A stretch of 64,000 bases of DNA from Azospira inquinata (GTDB lineage Bacteria; Pseudomonadota; Gammaproteobacteria; Burkholderiales; Rhodocyclaceae). The notes beneath the pieces were generated by a model. That model searched no databases, was not told where the DNA came from, and saw nothing but the letters and a program-made list of their open reading frames with translations. This document shows, piece by piece, positions 17,233 through 26,862 of this stretch (position 1 is the stretch's first letter; each line of letters starts with the position of its first letter). Location of the stretch: contig NZ_CP064782.1 in the NCBI RefSeq assembly GCF_018905915.1, positions 3,162,001 through 3,226,000 on the forward strand, in the 5' to 3' direction. Both the position numbers and the translations under genes were made by a program.

Positions 17233-17317
17233 TGGTGCCCGGGACGGGAATCGAACCCGTACGCCTTGCGGCTCCGGATTTTAAGTCCGGTATGTCTACC
17301 AATTTCATCACCCGGGC
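17233..17317 (-). tRNA. tRNA-Leu (UAA)
   Basis: An 85-nt gene including an encoded CCA. The acceptor stem GCCCGGG pairs with CCCGGGC. The anticodon loop CTTAAAA contains UAA, and the variable arm GCCGCAAGGC is long as expected for leucine. T-arm GTTCGAATC is present. It is the last of the four tRNA genes on the minus strand. Confidence 0.95.
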
Positions 17318-17376
17318 GGGAGGAGCCGAATTATAGCGGTTTCCCCAAGCATGACAAAAGGCTGGTGCGGAAAAAC

Positions 17377-17407
17377 AAAAAGGGAAGCGACCAGCGCTTC
17401 CCTTTTT
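17377..17407 (-). terminator. rho-independent terminator-like hairpin between tRNA-Gly and tRNA-Leu
   Basis: Perfect inverted repeat AAAAAGGGAAGCG / CGCTTCCCTTTTT with a 5-nt loop, T-run on both strands. It lies within the tRNA series, so tRNA-Leu may have its own promoter or depend on read-through. Confidence 0.7.
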
Positions 17408-17415
17408 GCATTTTA

Positions 17416-17491
17416 TGGAGCGGGAGACGAGTCTCGAACTCGCGACCTCAACCTTGGCAAGGTTGCGCTCTACCAACTGAGCTACTCCCGC
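17416..17491 (-). tRNA. tRNA-Gly (GCC)
   Basis: A 76-nt gene with encoded CCA, acceptor GCGGGAG/CTCCCGC and anticodon GCC in the loop between CAACC and GGTTG. It is identical in sequence to the copy at 17685-17760. Confidence 0.95.
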
Positions 17492-17529
17492 ATAAAACTT
17501 TTTGGCCCGATACCAATGCGCCAAATTCT

Positions 17530-17603
17530 TGGAGGCGCGGGCCGGAATCGAACCGACGTAGACGGATTTGCAGTCCGCTGCATAACCACTTTGCTACCGC
17601 GCC
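17530..17603 (-). tRNA. tRNA-Cys (GCA)
   Basis: A 74-nt gene with encoded CCA, acceptor GGCGCGG/CCGCGCC and discriminator U as usual for tRNA-Cys. The anticodon GCA lies in GGACTGCAAATCC. It sits between the two tRNA-Gly copies. Confidence 0.95.
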
Positions 17604-17640
17604 TCGAAACCGATCACTCGGATTAAAACGGTGCCACTAA

Positions 17641-17674
17641 AAAAGGAAAGCTGGTAATGCTGAGCTTTCCTTTT
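17641..17674 (-). terminator. terminator-like hairpin between tRNA-Gly and tRNA-Cys
   Basis: Perfect 12-bp inverted repeat AAAAGGAAAGCT / AGCTTTCCTTTT with a 10-nt loop and T-run on the minus strand. It lies inside the tRNA series. Confidence 0.65.
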
Positions 17675-17684
17675 CAGAAAAACT

Positions 17685-17760
17685 TGGAGCGGGAGACGAG
17701 TCTCGAACTCGCGACCTCAACCTTGGCAAGGTTGCGCTCTACCAACTGAGCTACTCCCGC
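17685..17760 (-). tRNA. tRNA-Gly (GCC), second identical copy
   Basis: A 76-nt gene, identical to 17416-17491. It is the first tRNA after pgsA in transcription order, matching the pgsA-glyW-cysT-leuZ order known in enterobacteria but with an extra glycine gene. Confidence 0.95.
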
Positions 17761-17826
17761 GTCGATCAACGAGGTGCGCATTATATAGGCTTTCCGAGAG
17801 GTGTCAACAAAGCCGCCCAATTTTGA

Positions 17827-18402
17827 TCAATTTTCTTTGTGCAGGGCGATCTGGGGCCATGCCATACGCATGTAATAACCCATGGACCAGAGGGTCAGCA
17901 CTGCCGCCACATAAATCAACCAGGTCCCGGCCTGACGGATGTCGTAACCGGCCACGGGAGCCTGATAAAGCAACAGGGGAATAGCGGACATCTGGGCGGT
18001 AGTTTTGATCTTGCCGATCATGGAAACCGCCACGCTCTTGGAGGCGCCGATCTTAGCCATCCACTCCCGCAGGGCGGAAATGGTGATTTCCCGGCCAATG
18101 ATGATGGTGGCGATGACCGCATTGGTACGATCCAGCTGCACCAGCATAATCAGAGCCGCTGCCACCATGAGCTTATCTGCCACCGGATCAAGAAAGGCGC
18201 CGAAGGCGGAGGTCTGCTTCAAGGCCCGGGCTAGATAGCCGTCCAGCCAGTCCGTCAGGGCGGCCACCACGAAAATAGCCGTAGCCACCCCGTTTTTTTC
18301 TTGGAACCCCAGCCAGGTGTCCGGCAGGTAATACACGGTCACCAACAGGGGAATGAGGAGAATGCGCAGCCAGGTAAGGAAAATGGGTATGTTGAAGGGC
18401 AT
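17827..18402 (-). CDS. pgsA: CDP-diacylglycerol--glycerol-3-phosphate 3-phosphatidyltransferase
   Basis: A 191-residue inner-membrane enzyme that makes phosphatidylglycerophosphate, the first committed step to phosphatidylglycerol and cardiolipin. The CDP-alcohol phosphotransferase motif is present as DWLDGYLARALKQTSAFGAFLDPVADK (DG..AR..G..D..D pattern, residues about 51-77), with further membrane helices. It overlaps the uvrC stop by one base (TAATG). tRNA genes follow on the same strand. Confidence 0.95.
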   Translation of the reverse strand: MPFNIPIFLTWLRILLIPLLVTVYYLPDTWLGFQEKNGVATAIFVVAALTDWLDGYLARALKQTSAFGAFLDPVADKLMVAAALIMLVQLDRTNAVIATIIIGREITISALREWMAKIGASKSVAVSMIGKIKTTAQMSAIPLLLYQAPVAGYDIRQAGTWLIYVAAVLTLWSMGYYMRMAWPQIALHKEN

Positions 18403-20342
18403 TAATGCAAAGCCGAATAAATGCGTTCCGCCAGCTCCCGATTGATGCCCGGGACCTGGGCCAGGCGGTCCACGCTGGCCGCCATAATTTCCTGCAATCC
18501 ACCGAAGTGGGCCAGCAGCGCCCGGCGCCGGGTCGGCCCCACCCCCCCGATGTCTTCCAGGCGGGAGGTTTTCCGGGTTTTGCCCCGTCGGGCCCGGTGG
18601 CCCGTAATAGCGAACCGGTGGGCCTCATCCCGTACTTCCTGCACCAGATGCAGACCAGGATGTTCGGGAGGCAATTGTAGCGGCGATTTCCGCCCCTCGG
18701 GGAAAATCAGTTGCTCCAGCCCGGGTTTACGCTCCACCCCCTTGGCCACCCCGATCATGGGCAGGTGACTCAGACCCAATTCCTCCAGGGCCGAAAAGGC
18801 GGCCCCCACCTGGCCCTTGCCCCCGTCGATGAGAATCAGGTCTGGGCAGACGCCTTCCCCGGCCGCCACCTTGTCGTAGCGGCGCAGTACCGCCTGGCGC
18901 ATGGCGGCGTAGTCGTCCCCGGGCTGGATATCCTTGATGTTGAAGCGCCGGTATTCGGACTTGCGCATACCGGTGCTCTGATACACCACGCAGGACGCCA
19001 CGGTGGCTTCCCCCTGGGTATGGCTGATATCGAAGCATTCGATGCGCTGGGGGGCTTCTGGCAACTCCAGAGCCTCTCGCAGGGCCTCCTGGCGCTGGCC
19101 CTGCATGGTGAGGGTAGCCTGGCGGGCGGTAATGGCAATGCGGGCGTTCTGCTCCGCCATTTCCACCCAGATACGCCCCGCCCCCTGGCGGGGTTGAAGC
19201 ACGGGCACGGGGCGGCCGTTGCCATCCTCCAGGCCCGCCAGCCCTTCCTCGTCCGGTAAGGCATTGACCAGAATGCGCTGGGGCACAGGGCGCCCCTCAT
19301 AGTGCTGGGCGAGAAAGGCACCAATGGCCTCGGCGGGAGCGCAGTCGCTGGCGTTCCGGGGAAACTGGGGTTTATCCCCCAGGTGCTGACCGCCCCGTAC
19401 CATGGCTAGGTTCAGGCACAGCACCCCGTTTTCCACCACGGCGGCCACAATATCCACGTCCTCATCCTTGCCGCTATCCACGTATTGCTTGTCCTGGATG
19501 CGCCGCAGCCCGGAAATCCGGTCCCGCAGCATGGCCGCCTGCTCGAAGGCCAGTTGCTCTGCCGCCTTTTCCATGGCGCTGGTGAGACGTCGGATCACCT
19601 CGTGGTGCCGGCCATTGAGGAACATGGAGGCCAGTTGCACGTCCCGAGCGTACTCCTCCCGACCGATGAGCCCCACGCAGGGGCCGCTACAGCGCTTGAT
19701 CTGGTGCAATAGACAGGGACGGGAGCGGTTGGCGAAGACTGAATCTTCACAGGTGCGCAGGTGAAAGGTTTTTTGCAGCAGGTGAATGGAATCCCGAACC
19801 GTGGAAGCGGCCGGGAAAGGGCCGAAATAGTCCGCCTTGCGATCCGGACTGCCGCGAAAAAAGCCCAGCCGGGGGAATTCCTGGCGGGTCAGGAGAATGT
19901 AGGGGTAGGACTTGTCATCCCGAAAAAGGATGTTGAACGGCGGGTCCAGGGTCTTGATCAGGTTGTTTTCCAGCAGCAGAGCTTCCGCTTCGGAACGCAC
20001 TACCGTGGTATCCACCCCGGCGATCTGGCTCACCATGAGGGCAATGCGGGGGCTGGCCAGGGTTTTCTGGAAATAGGAGGAAACCCGACGCTTCAGGTTT
20101 TTCGCCTTGCCCACGTAGAGCACCCGCCCGTCCTTATCCAGCATGCGATAGACGCCGGGCAATTCGCTCAAGGTAGCCAGAAACGACTTGCTGTCGAAGC
20201 GGGGCCGTTCCCCTGCCTCGGGCACCGTAATGGCATTTTTCGTGGCCAACCGGCCCTCCGATACGGAGGTAGGAGCGCTCCCCTCCCCGTCCAGGAGGCC
20301 CTTAGGGCTGGCGGGGGGCGTGGCGCCTTGATCTTCAGCCAT
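18402..20342 (-). CDS. uvrC: excinuclease ABC subunit C
   Basis: A 646-residue nucleotide-excision-repair nuclease that makes both incisions beside UvrB-bound lesions. In order: an atypical N-terminal extension of about 45 residues, the GIY-YIG domain (LPGVYRMLDKDGRVLYVGKA), a UVR domain (LAFEQAAMLRDRISGL), the UvrC RNase H-like domain, and tandem helix-hairpin-helix at the C-terminus (DIGGVGPTRRRALL, QVPGINRELAERIY). The ATG at 20342 is preceded by AGGAG with good spacing; a GTG six bases earlier is less likely. pgsA overlaps its stop codon. Confidence 0.95.
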   Translation of the reverse strand: MAEDQGATPPASPKGLLDGEGSAPTSVSEGRLATKNAITVPEAGERPRFDSKSFLATLSELPGVYRMLDKDGRVLYVGKAKNLKRRVSSYFQKTLASPRIALMVSQIAGVDTTVVRSEAEALLLENNLIKTLDPPFNILFRDDKSYPYILLTRQEFPRLGFFRGSPDRKADYFGPFPAASTVRDSIHLLQKTFHLRTCEDSVFANRSRPCLLHQIKRCSGPCVGLIGREEYARDVQLASMFLNGRHHEVIRRLTSAMEKAAEQLAFEQAAMLRDRISGLRRIQDKQYVDSGKDEDVDIVAAVVENGVLCLNLAMVRGGQHLGDKPQFPRNASDCAPAEAIGAFLAQHYEGRPVPQRILVNALPDEEGLAGLEDGNGRPVPVLQPRQGAGRIWVEMAEQNARIAITARQATLTMQGQRQEALREALELPEAPQRIECFDISHTQGEATVASCVVYQSTGMRKSEYRRFNIKDIQPGDDYAAMRQAVLRRYDKVAAGEGVCPDLILIDGGKGQVGAAFSALEELGLSHLPMIGVAKGVERKPGLEQLIFPEGRKSPLQLPPEHPGLHLVQEVRDEAHRFAITGHRARRGKTRKTSRLEDIGGVGPTRRRALLAHFGGLQEIMAASVDRLAQVPGINRELAERIYSALH

Positions 20343-20350
20343 GGTCACTC

Positions 20351-21010
20351 CTACTGCAAATGCTCCCGGATGGCCTGAATCACCCCCTCGAAAGCCGCCG
20401 TGGTGAGCCGTCCGGTACGGGTGTTGTAGCCGCTACAGTGATAGCTGGAAAAAAGCTGGAGCCCGTTGGGCAGGACGTAGTGGCAGCCGTGACCAAAGGG
20501 ATAATCCTTGAGCTTCAGCTGTTGGGACCAGAGCACCGCCTGATGGGCAATGCTGCCCAGGCTGAGAATGGCCTGAAGCTTGGGCATGGCTTGAATTTCC
20601 TGGTCCAAGAAAGGGTTGCATTGGCGAATTTCCGCGGCCACCGGCTTGTTTTGGGGGGGCAGACAGCGCACCGCATTGGTAATCCGGCAGTCGTAAAGCG
20701 CCATGGCTGGATTGGCCCACCCGGTTTCGTCCAGGGGATTGGGCTGGGAAGCGAAGCCGAACTTGTGCAGAGCCGGATAAAGCAACTCCCCCGCGATGTC
20801 CCCGGAAAAAGGCCGTCCGGTACGGTTGGCGCCCCGTTCCCCGGGGCCCAGGCCCACCACCAGAAGGCGGCCGTCCAGGGGGCCGAAGGACGGTACGGCC
20901 CGGGCATGCCAATTCGGGTCCCGCTGACGGATGGCGGCTAGGTGATCGGCGAGACGGGGGCAGAGGGTGCAGCGGGAACAATCGGGGGCTTGGGGGCGGA
21001 GGCTGGTCAT
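20351..21010 (-). CDS. type-5 uracil-DNA glycosylase (UdgB-like)
   Basis: A 219-residue Fe-S uracil-DNA glycosylase. Cysteines CSRCTLC at residues 12-18 are the first cluster ligands. Motif A is VGLGPGERGANRTGRPFSGD, which has the type-5 G.NRTGR form, not the type-4 EdxxG form. The C-terminal motif is SSYHCSGYNTRTGRLT. It removes uracil and other deaminated bases from DNA. It ends 8 bp before uvrC, so the two repair genes are probably co-expressed. Confidence 0.85.
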   Translation of the reverse strand: MTSLRPQAPDCSRCTLCPRLADHLAAIRQRDPNWHARAVPSFGPLDGRLLVVGLGPGERGANRTGRPFSGDIAGELLYPALHKFGFASQPNPLDETGWANPAMALYDCRITNAVRCLPPQNKPVAAEIRQCNPFLDQEIQAMPKLQAILSLGSIAHQAVLWSQQLKLKDYPFGHGCHYVLPNGLQLFSSYHCSGYNTRTGRLTTAAFEGVIQAIREHLQ

Positions 21011-21084
21011 GGCAACGGCGGAGAAGGAAGGAAACGGTGGAGCGATGGAGCGACACTTCGGGAGGGGATGGTACCATCCCGCCC

Positions 21085-22260
21085 ATGAATGCGCCGCGCC
21101 AACCAGTCTGGGATATTTTCTGCAACGTCATCGATAATTTCGGGGACATTGGCGTGTCCTGGCGCCTGGCCCGGCAACTGGCTCGGGAACGGGGCTTTCG
21201 GGTACGCCTCTGGGTCGATGATCTGGATCGATTCTACCCCCTCCTTCCCAGCCTGGACCCGGGGCGGAAAGGCGCTCCCCAAACGGCGGAGGGGGTGGAA
21301 ATCCACCGCTGGACAGCGGTTTTTCCTCCGGTCATCCCTGGGGAGGTGGTGATTGAGACCTTCGGCTGCCGCTTGCCCGAGCCCTACCTCCAGGCCATGG
21401 CTGCCCTGCCTCACCCGCCGTTCTGGGTGAATCTGGAATATCTCAGCGGGGAAGACTGGGTGGGGGAGTGCCACGGCCTCACCTCCCCCCATCCCCGTCT
21501 ACCTTTGGTCACCCACTACTTTTTTCCCGGCTTTACCCCAGCCAGCGGCGGCTTACTCCGGGAACGAGATCTGCTGGCCCGGCGGGAGCGCTTTGCCGCC
21601 GAGCCAGCCCTAGCCGCCCGCCTACGGGATCGCTTGGGTTTGCCGGCGGATACCCTGGAAGGGGACGCCCTACGCGTACTCCTCTTTACCTACGGCCATC
21701 TCCCCGTTGGCCCCTTGCTTGACGCCTGGTCCTGGGGAGAACGGCCGGTCCATTGCCTGTTGCCCCCCTCCCCGGCCCTGCCCCAGATCCAGGCCTGGGT
21801 TGGGGATGGGTGGGAGCCGGCCCAGGGATCAGTACAGCGGGGCCAGCTACGCTTGAGTCCCATCCCCTTCCTGCCCCAGGAAGATTTCGATGCCCTGCTC
21901 TGGTTTTGCCAGATCAACTTCGTGCGGGGGGAAGATTCCTTTGTCCGGGCCCAATGGGCCGGGCAGCCCCTGGTCTGGCAGATTTATCCCCAGGAGGAAG
22001 AGGCCCATCTGGTGAAATTACGGGCTTTTCTCAAACTTTATCTGGCCCAGGCCCCGGCGGATCTGGCTCGGGCTATCCGGGACTTCTGGGAAGCCTGGAA
22101 TAAGGGGCTGGCGGTGGATGGGCCCTGGCGGGCCCTGATGGAGCGCTTACCCCAATGGCAGCAACACAGCCGCCTATGGAGCCAATCCCTGGCGGCCCAA
22201 GGGGATTTATGTAGCCAACTCCTGACTTATATGGGAAAACGCCAGGAATCTCCGGTATAA
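21085..22260 (+). CDS. earP: EF-P arginine rhamnosyltransferase EarP
   Basis: A 391-residue glycosyltransferase that transfers rhamnose from dTDP-rhamnose to Arg32 of EF-P. The N-terminal [24 protein letters not shown] with the catalytic Asp residues is diagnostic, as are the C-terminal [31 protein letters not shown] motifs, quoted here in part. The ATG at 21085 (MNAPRQPVW) is preferred because residues upstream of it look non-coding. efp follows 38 bp downstream, and that EF-P has Arg at position 32, matching its role. Confidence 0.93.
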   Translation: MNAPRQPVWDIFCNVIDNFGDIGVSWRLARQLARERGFRVRLWVDDLDRFYPLLPSLDPGRKGAPQTAEGVEIHRWTAVFPPVIPGEVVIETFGCRLPEPYLQAMAALPHPPFWVNLEYLSGEDWVGECHGLTSPHPRLPLVTHYFFPGFTPASGGLLRERDLLARRERFAAEPALAARLRDRLGLPADTLEGDALRVLLFTYGHLPVGPLLDAWSWGERPVHCLLPPSPALPQIQAWVGDGWEPAQGSVQRGQLRLSPIPFLPQEDFDALLWFCQINFVRGEDSFVRAQWAGQPLVWQIYPQEEEAHLVKLRAFLKLYLAQAPADLARAIRDFWEAWNKGLAVDGPWRALMERLPQWQQHSRLWSQSLAAQGDLCSQLLTYMGKRQESPV

Positions 22261-22298
22261 TCCCGCGCTTATTTTTCAAATCCAAAGCAGGACAGACG

Positions 22299-22856
22299 AT
22301 GAAAACCGCACAGGAACTCCGCTCCGGCAACGTGATTATGGTTGGCAAAGACGCCCTGATCGTGCAAAAGGCCGAATACAACAAATCCGGCCGTAACGCC
22401 GCCGTGGTCAAGATGAAACTGAAGAACCTGCTGACGGGCGCCCCCAGCGAAACCGTTTATCGGGCCGACGACAAGTTCGAACTGGTGCAGCTGGACCGCA
22501 AGGAAGTGACCTACTCCTACTTTGCCGATCCCATGTACGTCTTCATGGATGCCGAATACAACCAGTACGACATCGAAGCGGACAACATGACCGATGCCCT
22601 GAAGTACCTGGAAGACGGCCTGCCCTGCGAAGTGGTCTTCTACAACGGCAAGGCTATTTCCGTGGAACTGCCCACCTCCGTGGTGCGGGAAGTGGTTTAC
22701 ACCGAACCCGCCGTCAAGGGCGACACCTCCGGCAAGGTGCTGAAGCCCGCCAAGATCGTCAGCGGCTTTGAACTGATGGTGCCCGCCTTCGTGGAAATCG
22801 GTGACAAGATCGAAATCGACACCCGCACCGACGAATACCGGAACCGGGTGAAATAA
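22299..22856 (+). CDS. efp: translation elongation factor P
   Basis: A 185-residue EF-P that relieves ribosome stalling at polyproline. It begins [20 protein letters not shown], and the loop reads [13 protein letters not shown] with Arg at residue 32, the rhamnosylated type rather than the Lys34 type modified by EpmA. The three KOW/OB domains are complete, including the C-terminal signature [17 protein letters not shown] strong terminator follows. Paired with earP immediately upstream. Confidence 0.97.
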   Translation: MKTAQELRSGNVIMVGKDALIVQKAEYNKSGRNAAVVKMKLKNLLTGAPSETVYRADDKFELVQLDRKEVTYSYFADPMYVFMDAEYNQYDIEADNMTDALKYLEDGLPCEVVFYNGKAISVELPTSVVREVVYTEPAVKGDTSGKVLKPAKIVSGFELMVPAFVEIGDKIEIDTRTDEYRNRVK

Positions 22857-22875
22857 GTTACCCCGCTCCGCAACG

Positions 22876-22905
22876 AAAAAAGCCCGGAAGTTTCCGGGCT
22901 TTTTT
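22876..22905 (+). terminator. rho-independent terminator of earP-efp
   Basis: Inverted repeat AAAAAAGCCCGGAA / TTTCCGGGCTTTTTT ending in six T, 20 bp after the efp stop. Confidence 0.92.
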
Positions 22906-23064
22906 GTATCCATTAACACAACTAAAGTATTTTATTAATCAATACATTAAGCAATATTCTTAATAATTAGGATTAAAGCTTGGAGAAAAGCCGGGGCAAA
23001 GACCGAAACCCGTCTTCCCCCCGGGGAAGCGTCGCCTCCCAAGCCTTACTTCCCCCCCCCAGCG
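22906..23064. other. intergenic spacer with AT-rich block
   Basis: No gene seen. The first 75 bp (to about 22980) are strongly AT-rich with repeated TTAAT-like words, in contrast to the GC-rich surroundings. It lies between the efp terminator and the nagZ stop. Confidence 0.6.
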
Positions 23065-24102
23065 CTACTCCTGCCCCAGACGCTCCGCCCAGGCAACCCC
23101 TTCTTCATAACGGGCTTCCTGCTTGAGTTGTTCCCGACTCAGGGCTTCCCCTTTGGGTTGGAGCCCCATGAGGCGTTGGATCTTGTCTTCCGGCACCTCC
23201 ACCCGCCAGGCACCCAGCAGTTCATCCACCGCCTCGGGCTGGTTGCACACCAGCAATACGTCGCAGCCCGCATCCCAGGCCGCCTGGGCCCGTTGTTGGA
23301 TGCCACCCACCACGCCGGCCCCCGCCATGGACAGGTCGTCACTGAAAATCACCCCGGTAAAGCCCAGTTCCCGGCGCAGTTTGTTGATCCAATAGGGGGA
23401 AAAGCCCGCCGGATGGCCGTCCATGGCCGGGTAGGTGACGTGGGCGGGCATCACTGCCTTTAGACTGCCGTCCTGGACCAAGGCCTGGTAGGGGGCCATA
23501 TCCTCCCCCATCTCCGCCAGGCTGCGTTCATCCACGGGAATGCTCACATGGGAATCCGCCGCTACCCAGCCGTGGCCGGGGAAATGCTTGCCGCAATTGG
23601 CCATGCCGGCAGCCCCCATGCCCCGGATCAAGGCCCGGGCCAGGTCCGTCACGGCCTGGGGGTTGCGGTGCAGGGAACGGTCTCCGATCACCGAACTGCG
23701 GCCGAAATTCAAATCCAGAACCGGCGCATAGGAAAAATCCACCCCAACTGCCCGCAGTTCCGACGCCAGCACATAACCCAAGGCCTCGGCACTGGCCAGG
23801 GCTTCCCCTGGATTTCGATCCCAGTGGCGACCCAGGGCGGCCATGGGGGGCAAACGGGTAAAGCCTTCCCGGCAGCGCTGCACCCGGCCGCCTTCATGGT
23901 CGATGGAAATCAACAGGGCGGGCTGGCGCAGGCCGTGGATATCCCGACACAGGGCGGCCAGCTGCTCCGGGTCCCGGTAGTTGCGGGAAAACAGGATGAC
24001 TCCACCCACCAGAGGATGGATCAGGCGTTGCCGGTCTTCCGGCGTCAGGGCAATACCGGCCACGTCCGCCATGAGCGGGCCGAGGGGCAGGGAAGGAATC
24101 AC
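23065..24102 (-). CDS. nagZ: beta-N-acetylhexosaminidase NagZ
   Basis: A 345-residue cytoplasmic glycoside hydrolase family 3 enzyme of peptidoglycan recycling that removes GlcNAc from anhydro-muropeptides. The family signature KHFPGHG.VAADSHVSIP contains the catalytic His-Asp dyad (residues about 168-184). IDHEGGRVQR and the nucleophile region VIFSDDLSMAGA are also present. It is the last gene of the lep-rnc-era-recO-pdxJ-acpS series and overlaps acpS by 4 bp. Confidence 0.94.
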   Translation of the reverse strand: MIPSLPLGPLMADVAGIALTPEDRQRLIHPLVGGVILFSRNYRDPEQLAALCRDIHGLRQPALLISIDHEGGRVQRCREGFTRLPPMAALGRHWDRNPGEALASAEALGYVLASELRAVGVDFSYAPVLDLNFGRSSVIGDRSLHRNPQAVTDLARALIRGMGAAGMANCGKHFPGHGWVAADSHVSIPVDERSLAEMGEDMAPYQALVQDGSLKAVMPAHVTYPAMDGHPAGFSPYWINKLRRELGFTGVIFSDDLSMAGAGVVGGIQQRAQAAWDAGCDVLLVCNQPEAVDELLGAWRVEVPEDKIQRLMGLQPKGEALSREQLKQEARYEEGVAWAERLGQE

Positions 24103-24479
24103 AGCAGAGTCTCCAGAACGACAAAGGCCAGCACCGTTTCCTTTTCGTCGCTCAGGGAAAGGTGGGCCCGCAAATGACGGTTTTCCAGGTAACGGGCCAG
24201 GGGCGGGGCAAAGGCGAAGCCCGGTTTCCCTAGGGCATCATGGGTAATGGCCAGGGCGGTTAGGGAAGCAGGTGCCCGTACGCCGGTACCCAGGGCCTTG
24301 GCAAAGGCCTCTTTGGCGGCAAAGCGCTTGGCCAGCAGGCGGGCCGGGTCGGCACAGACGGAGAATTCTGTCCATTCGTCAGGCGCCAAAATGCGCCGGG
24401 CGGCCCGTTCCCCGTGGCGTTGCCACAGGGTTTCCAGGCGGGCCACCTGGACGATGTCCGTGCCGATGCCGAAAATCAT
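24099..24479 (-). CDS. acpS: holo-[acyl-carrier-protein] synthase
   Basis: A 126-residue 4'-phosphopantetheinyl transferase that activates AcpP. Motifs [16 protein letters not shown] (Asp8-type metal ligand) and [15 protein letters not shown] are complete. It overlaps pdxJ and nagZ by 4 bp each, so all three are probably translated from one message. Its substrate gene acpP is at 35.5 kb in this window. Confidence 0.95.
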   Translation of the reverse strand: MIFGIGTDIVQVARLETLWQRHGERAARRILAPDEWTEFSVCADPARLLAKRFAAKEAFAKALGTGVRAPASLTALAITHDALGKPGFAFAPPLARYLENRHLRAHLSLSDEKETVLAFVVLETLL

Positions 24480-25222
24480 TGGGCCACGGCCAGCATCAGG
24501 GTTTTCATTTCCGTCACTGCCTGGCGCAGGCCGACAAACACGGCCCGGGCGACGATGGCATGGCCGATGTGCAATTCCCGGATACCCGGCAGGGCGGCCA
24601 CGGGCTGGACGTTGTAATAATTCAGGGCATGGCCCGCATTAAAGCGCATCCCCGCCGCCAGAATGGCGGCCCCGGCCTGTTTCAGCTTAGCCAGCTCCGC
24701 CAGGACGGCCGGGCTTTCCCGGTCCCGCCCCTGGTCGTGGAAGGCGTGGGCGTAGGGGCCGGTGTGCAGTTCGCACACCCGGGCGCCAATATGGGCGGCG
24801 GCTTCGATCTGCCCCAGATCGGCATCGATGAAGACGCTACTCACAATTCCCGCATCTTGCAGCCGAGCCACCACGGCCTTCAGATGGGCCTCCTGGCTGC
24901 GCACGTCCAGACCACCTTCCGTGGTGATTTCCTGGCGCCCTTCCGGCACCAGCATGGCCATCTGGGGCTTGAGACGGCAGGCGATATCCACCATTTCATC
25001 CGTGGGCGCCATTTCCAGATTGAGCTTCACCTGGGTGCTTTCCTTGAGGCGCCGCACGTCCTCGTCCTGGATGTGACGCCGGTCTTCCCGCAGGTGCACC
25101 GTAATGCCTTCCGCCCCGGCCAGATGGGCTTCCACCGCCGCCCAGACCGGGTCCGGCTCATAGGTGCGACGGGCTTGGCGCAGGGTAGCTACGTGGTCGA
25201 TATTGACGCCGAGTTCAATCAT
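24476..25222 (-). CDS. pdxJ: pyridoxine 5'-phosphate synthase
   Basis: A 248-residue TIM-barrel enzyme that condenses 1-deoxyxylulose 5-phosphate with 3-amino-2-oxopropyl phosphate to pyridoxine phosphate. The N-terminus [20 protein letters not shown] is highly conserved, as are [10 protein letters not shown] and [14 protein letters not shown]. Length is normal. It overlaps recO and acpS by 4 bp, the usual proteobacterial arrangement. Confidence 0.96.
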   Translation of the reverse strand: MIELGVNIDHVATLRQARRTYEPDPVWAAVEAHLAGAEGITVHLREDRRHIQDEDVRRLKESTQVKLNLEMAPTDEMVDIACRLKPQMAMLVPEGRQEITTEGGLDVRSQEAHLKAVVARLQDAGIVSSVFIDADLGQIEAAAHIGARVCELHTGPYAHAFHDQGRDRESPAVLAELAKLKQAGAAILAAGMRFNAGHALNYYNVQPVAALPGIRELHIGHAIVARAVFVGLRQAVTEMKTLMLAVAQ

Positions 25223-25935
25223 AATTCCTGCAACTCCTTGAAAATTTTACGGCTTTCCAGGGGGCGCCCTTCCAGATAATAGCCGATCAGGGCGCGCATC
25301 AATTGTTTTGCTTCGCTGCGGGAGCGGGGCCGCTGCCAGTCTTCACTGGCCAGATCCAGGAGGCTTTGGCCGGAGACGCAGAGTTCGCTCCCCTCCCCGC
25401 TCTCCAGGGGAACGGCCCCATGCTCGATTTCGTAACGGTAGCGGCGTTGGGGAGCGATGGGCTCACCCCGGGCATCCGCCTCCAGATTCAGGCCGTAGCC
25501 CAATTCCTGGAGCAGGGCTTTTTCAAAATGGCGCAGATCCGCTTCCCGCAATCCCTGGGAAATGCGTCCCAGGGTTTCCCCATAGACCTGGAACAGGCCT
25601 TCATGGGCGTCTTCCCGGGGCAGGAGTTTGAGCAGCAGCTCATTCAGGTAATAGCCACAAAACAGGGCCTGGCCGGACAGCAGGGGTTGCCCCCCTTGCC
25701 ATTCAGCCTTCATCAGGGTCAGCACTTCGCCCTTGCCCGCCCAGCCTAGTTCCAGGGGCTGGAAGGCCATGAGCAGGCCCCGGATGGCGGCCCGGGGGCG
25801 ACGGGCCCCCTTGGCCAGGAGGGCCACCCGGCCAAAATCCCGGGAAAAGACTTCTACAATCAGGCTGGTTTCCCGGAACGGCCGACCATGGAGCACATAG
25901 GCCGGTTGCCGATCCACCCGCTGGCGCAGATTCAC
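25219..25935 (-). CDS. recO: DNA repair protein RecO
   Basis: A 238-residue RecFOR-pathway protein that helps load RecA onto SSB-coated DNA. The N-terminal OB fold shows [20 protein letters not shown] and [15 protein letters not shown], followed by the helical domain with [15 protein letters not shown]. Typical length for beta/gammaproteobacteria. It follows era by 24 bp and overlaps pdxJ. Confidence 0.94.
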   Translation of the reverse strand: MNLRQRVDRQPAYVLHGRPFRETSLIVEVFSRDFGRVALLAKGARRPRAAIRGLLMAFQPLELGWAGKGEVLTLMKAEWQGGQPLLSGQALFCGYYLNELLLKLLPREDAHEGLFQVYGETLGRISQGLREADLRHFEKALLQELGYGLNLEADARGEPIAPQRRYRYEIEHGAVPLESGEGSELCVSGQSLLDLASEDWQRPRSRSEAKQLMRALIGYYLEGRPLESRKIFKELQEL

Positions 25936-25959
25936 CTTGGCAGCTCCCCAGACCGGGGC

Positions 25960-26862
25960 TTATTCGTAACCCAGGCTGCGCAGCAGACGGTCATCGTCCG
26001 CCCAGCCGGATTTCACCTTGACCCACACTTCCAGGTACACCTTGCCATCGAACAGGCGCTCCATATCCTGGCGGGCCTCCGTGGAAATGCGCTTCAGAGT
26101 GGCGCCTCCCTTGCCGATGACGATAGCCTTATGGCCGGGCCGATCCACCACAATGGCGGCGTAGATGCGCCGCAGGCGCCCTTCTACCTCGAACTTTTCA
26201 ATCTCCACGGTGGCGGCGTAAGGGAGTTCGTCTCCCAGGAGGCGGAAGAGCTTTTCCCGGATATATTCGGCAGCCAGGAAACGTTCGCTGCGGTCAGTAA
26301 TTTCATCTTCGCTAAACATCAGCCCCGGATTGGGTAGGTGTTTGCGGGTCTCGGTAAGCAGTTCATCCAGCTGGCGTCCCTTGGCGGCACTGACCGGCAA
26401 CAGGGCGGCAAAGTTCCGCTTTTCCGCAATCTGGGCCAGGAAGGGCAGCAGCCGCCCCTTGTCCTCCAGCTTATCCACCTTATTCACCACCAGGATCACG
26501 GGCCGGTCTTTGGGCAGCAGATCCAGCACCTTCTGATCCTTGGCGTCGAAACGCCCGGCTTCGATAACGAAGAGCACCACATCCACATCCGCCAGGGCCT
26601 GGGTCACCCCCCGGTTCATGGCCCGGTTCAGGGCGTTGGTGTGCTGGGTCTGGAAACCCGGGGTGTCCACGAAAACGAATTGGGCGTCATCCTGGGTAAG
26701 GATGCCCGTAATCCGGTGCCGGGTGGTCTGGGCCTTGCGGGAGACGATGCTGATCTTTTCCCCGATCAGATGATTGAGCAGGGTGGATTTGCCCACATTG
26801 GGGCGACCGACGATGGCCACATAGCCGGAGCGGATTTTTTCGTTATCGGGCGGGGTATCCAT
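25960..26862 (-). CDS. era: GTPase Era
   Basis: A 300-residue ribosome-assembly GTPase that binds the 3' end of 16S rRNA. G motifs: GRPNVGKST (G1), DTPGF (G3) and NKVDK (G4), then a C-terminal KH domain with [15 protein letters not shown]. Era is essential in 30S maturation. Its start shares one base with the rnc stop, the classic rnc-era pair. Confidence 0.97.
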   Translation of the reverse strand: MDTPPDNEKIRSGYVAIVGRPNVGKSTLLNHLIGEKISIVSRKAQTTRHRITGILTQDDAQFVFVDTPGFQTQHTNALNRAMNRGVTQALADVDVVLFVIEAGRFDAKDQKVLDLLPKDRPVILVVNKVDKLEDKGRLLPFLAQIAEKRNFAALLPVSAAKGRQLDELLTETRKHLPNPGLMFSEDEITDRSERFLAAEYIREKLFRLLGDELPYAATVEIEKFEVEGRLRRIYAAIVVDRPGHKAIVIGKGGATLKRISTEARQDMERLFDGKVYLEVWVKVKSGWADDDRLLRSLGYE

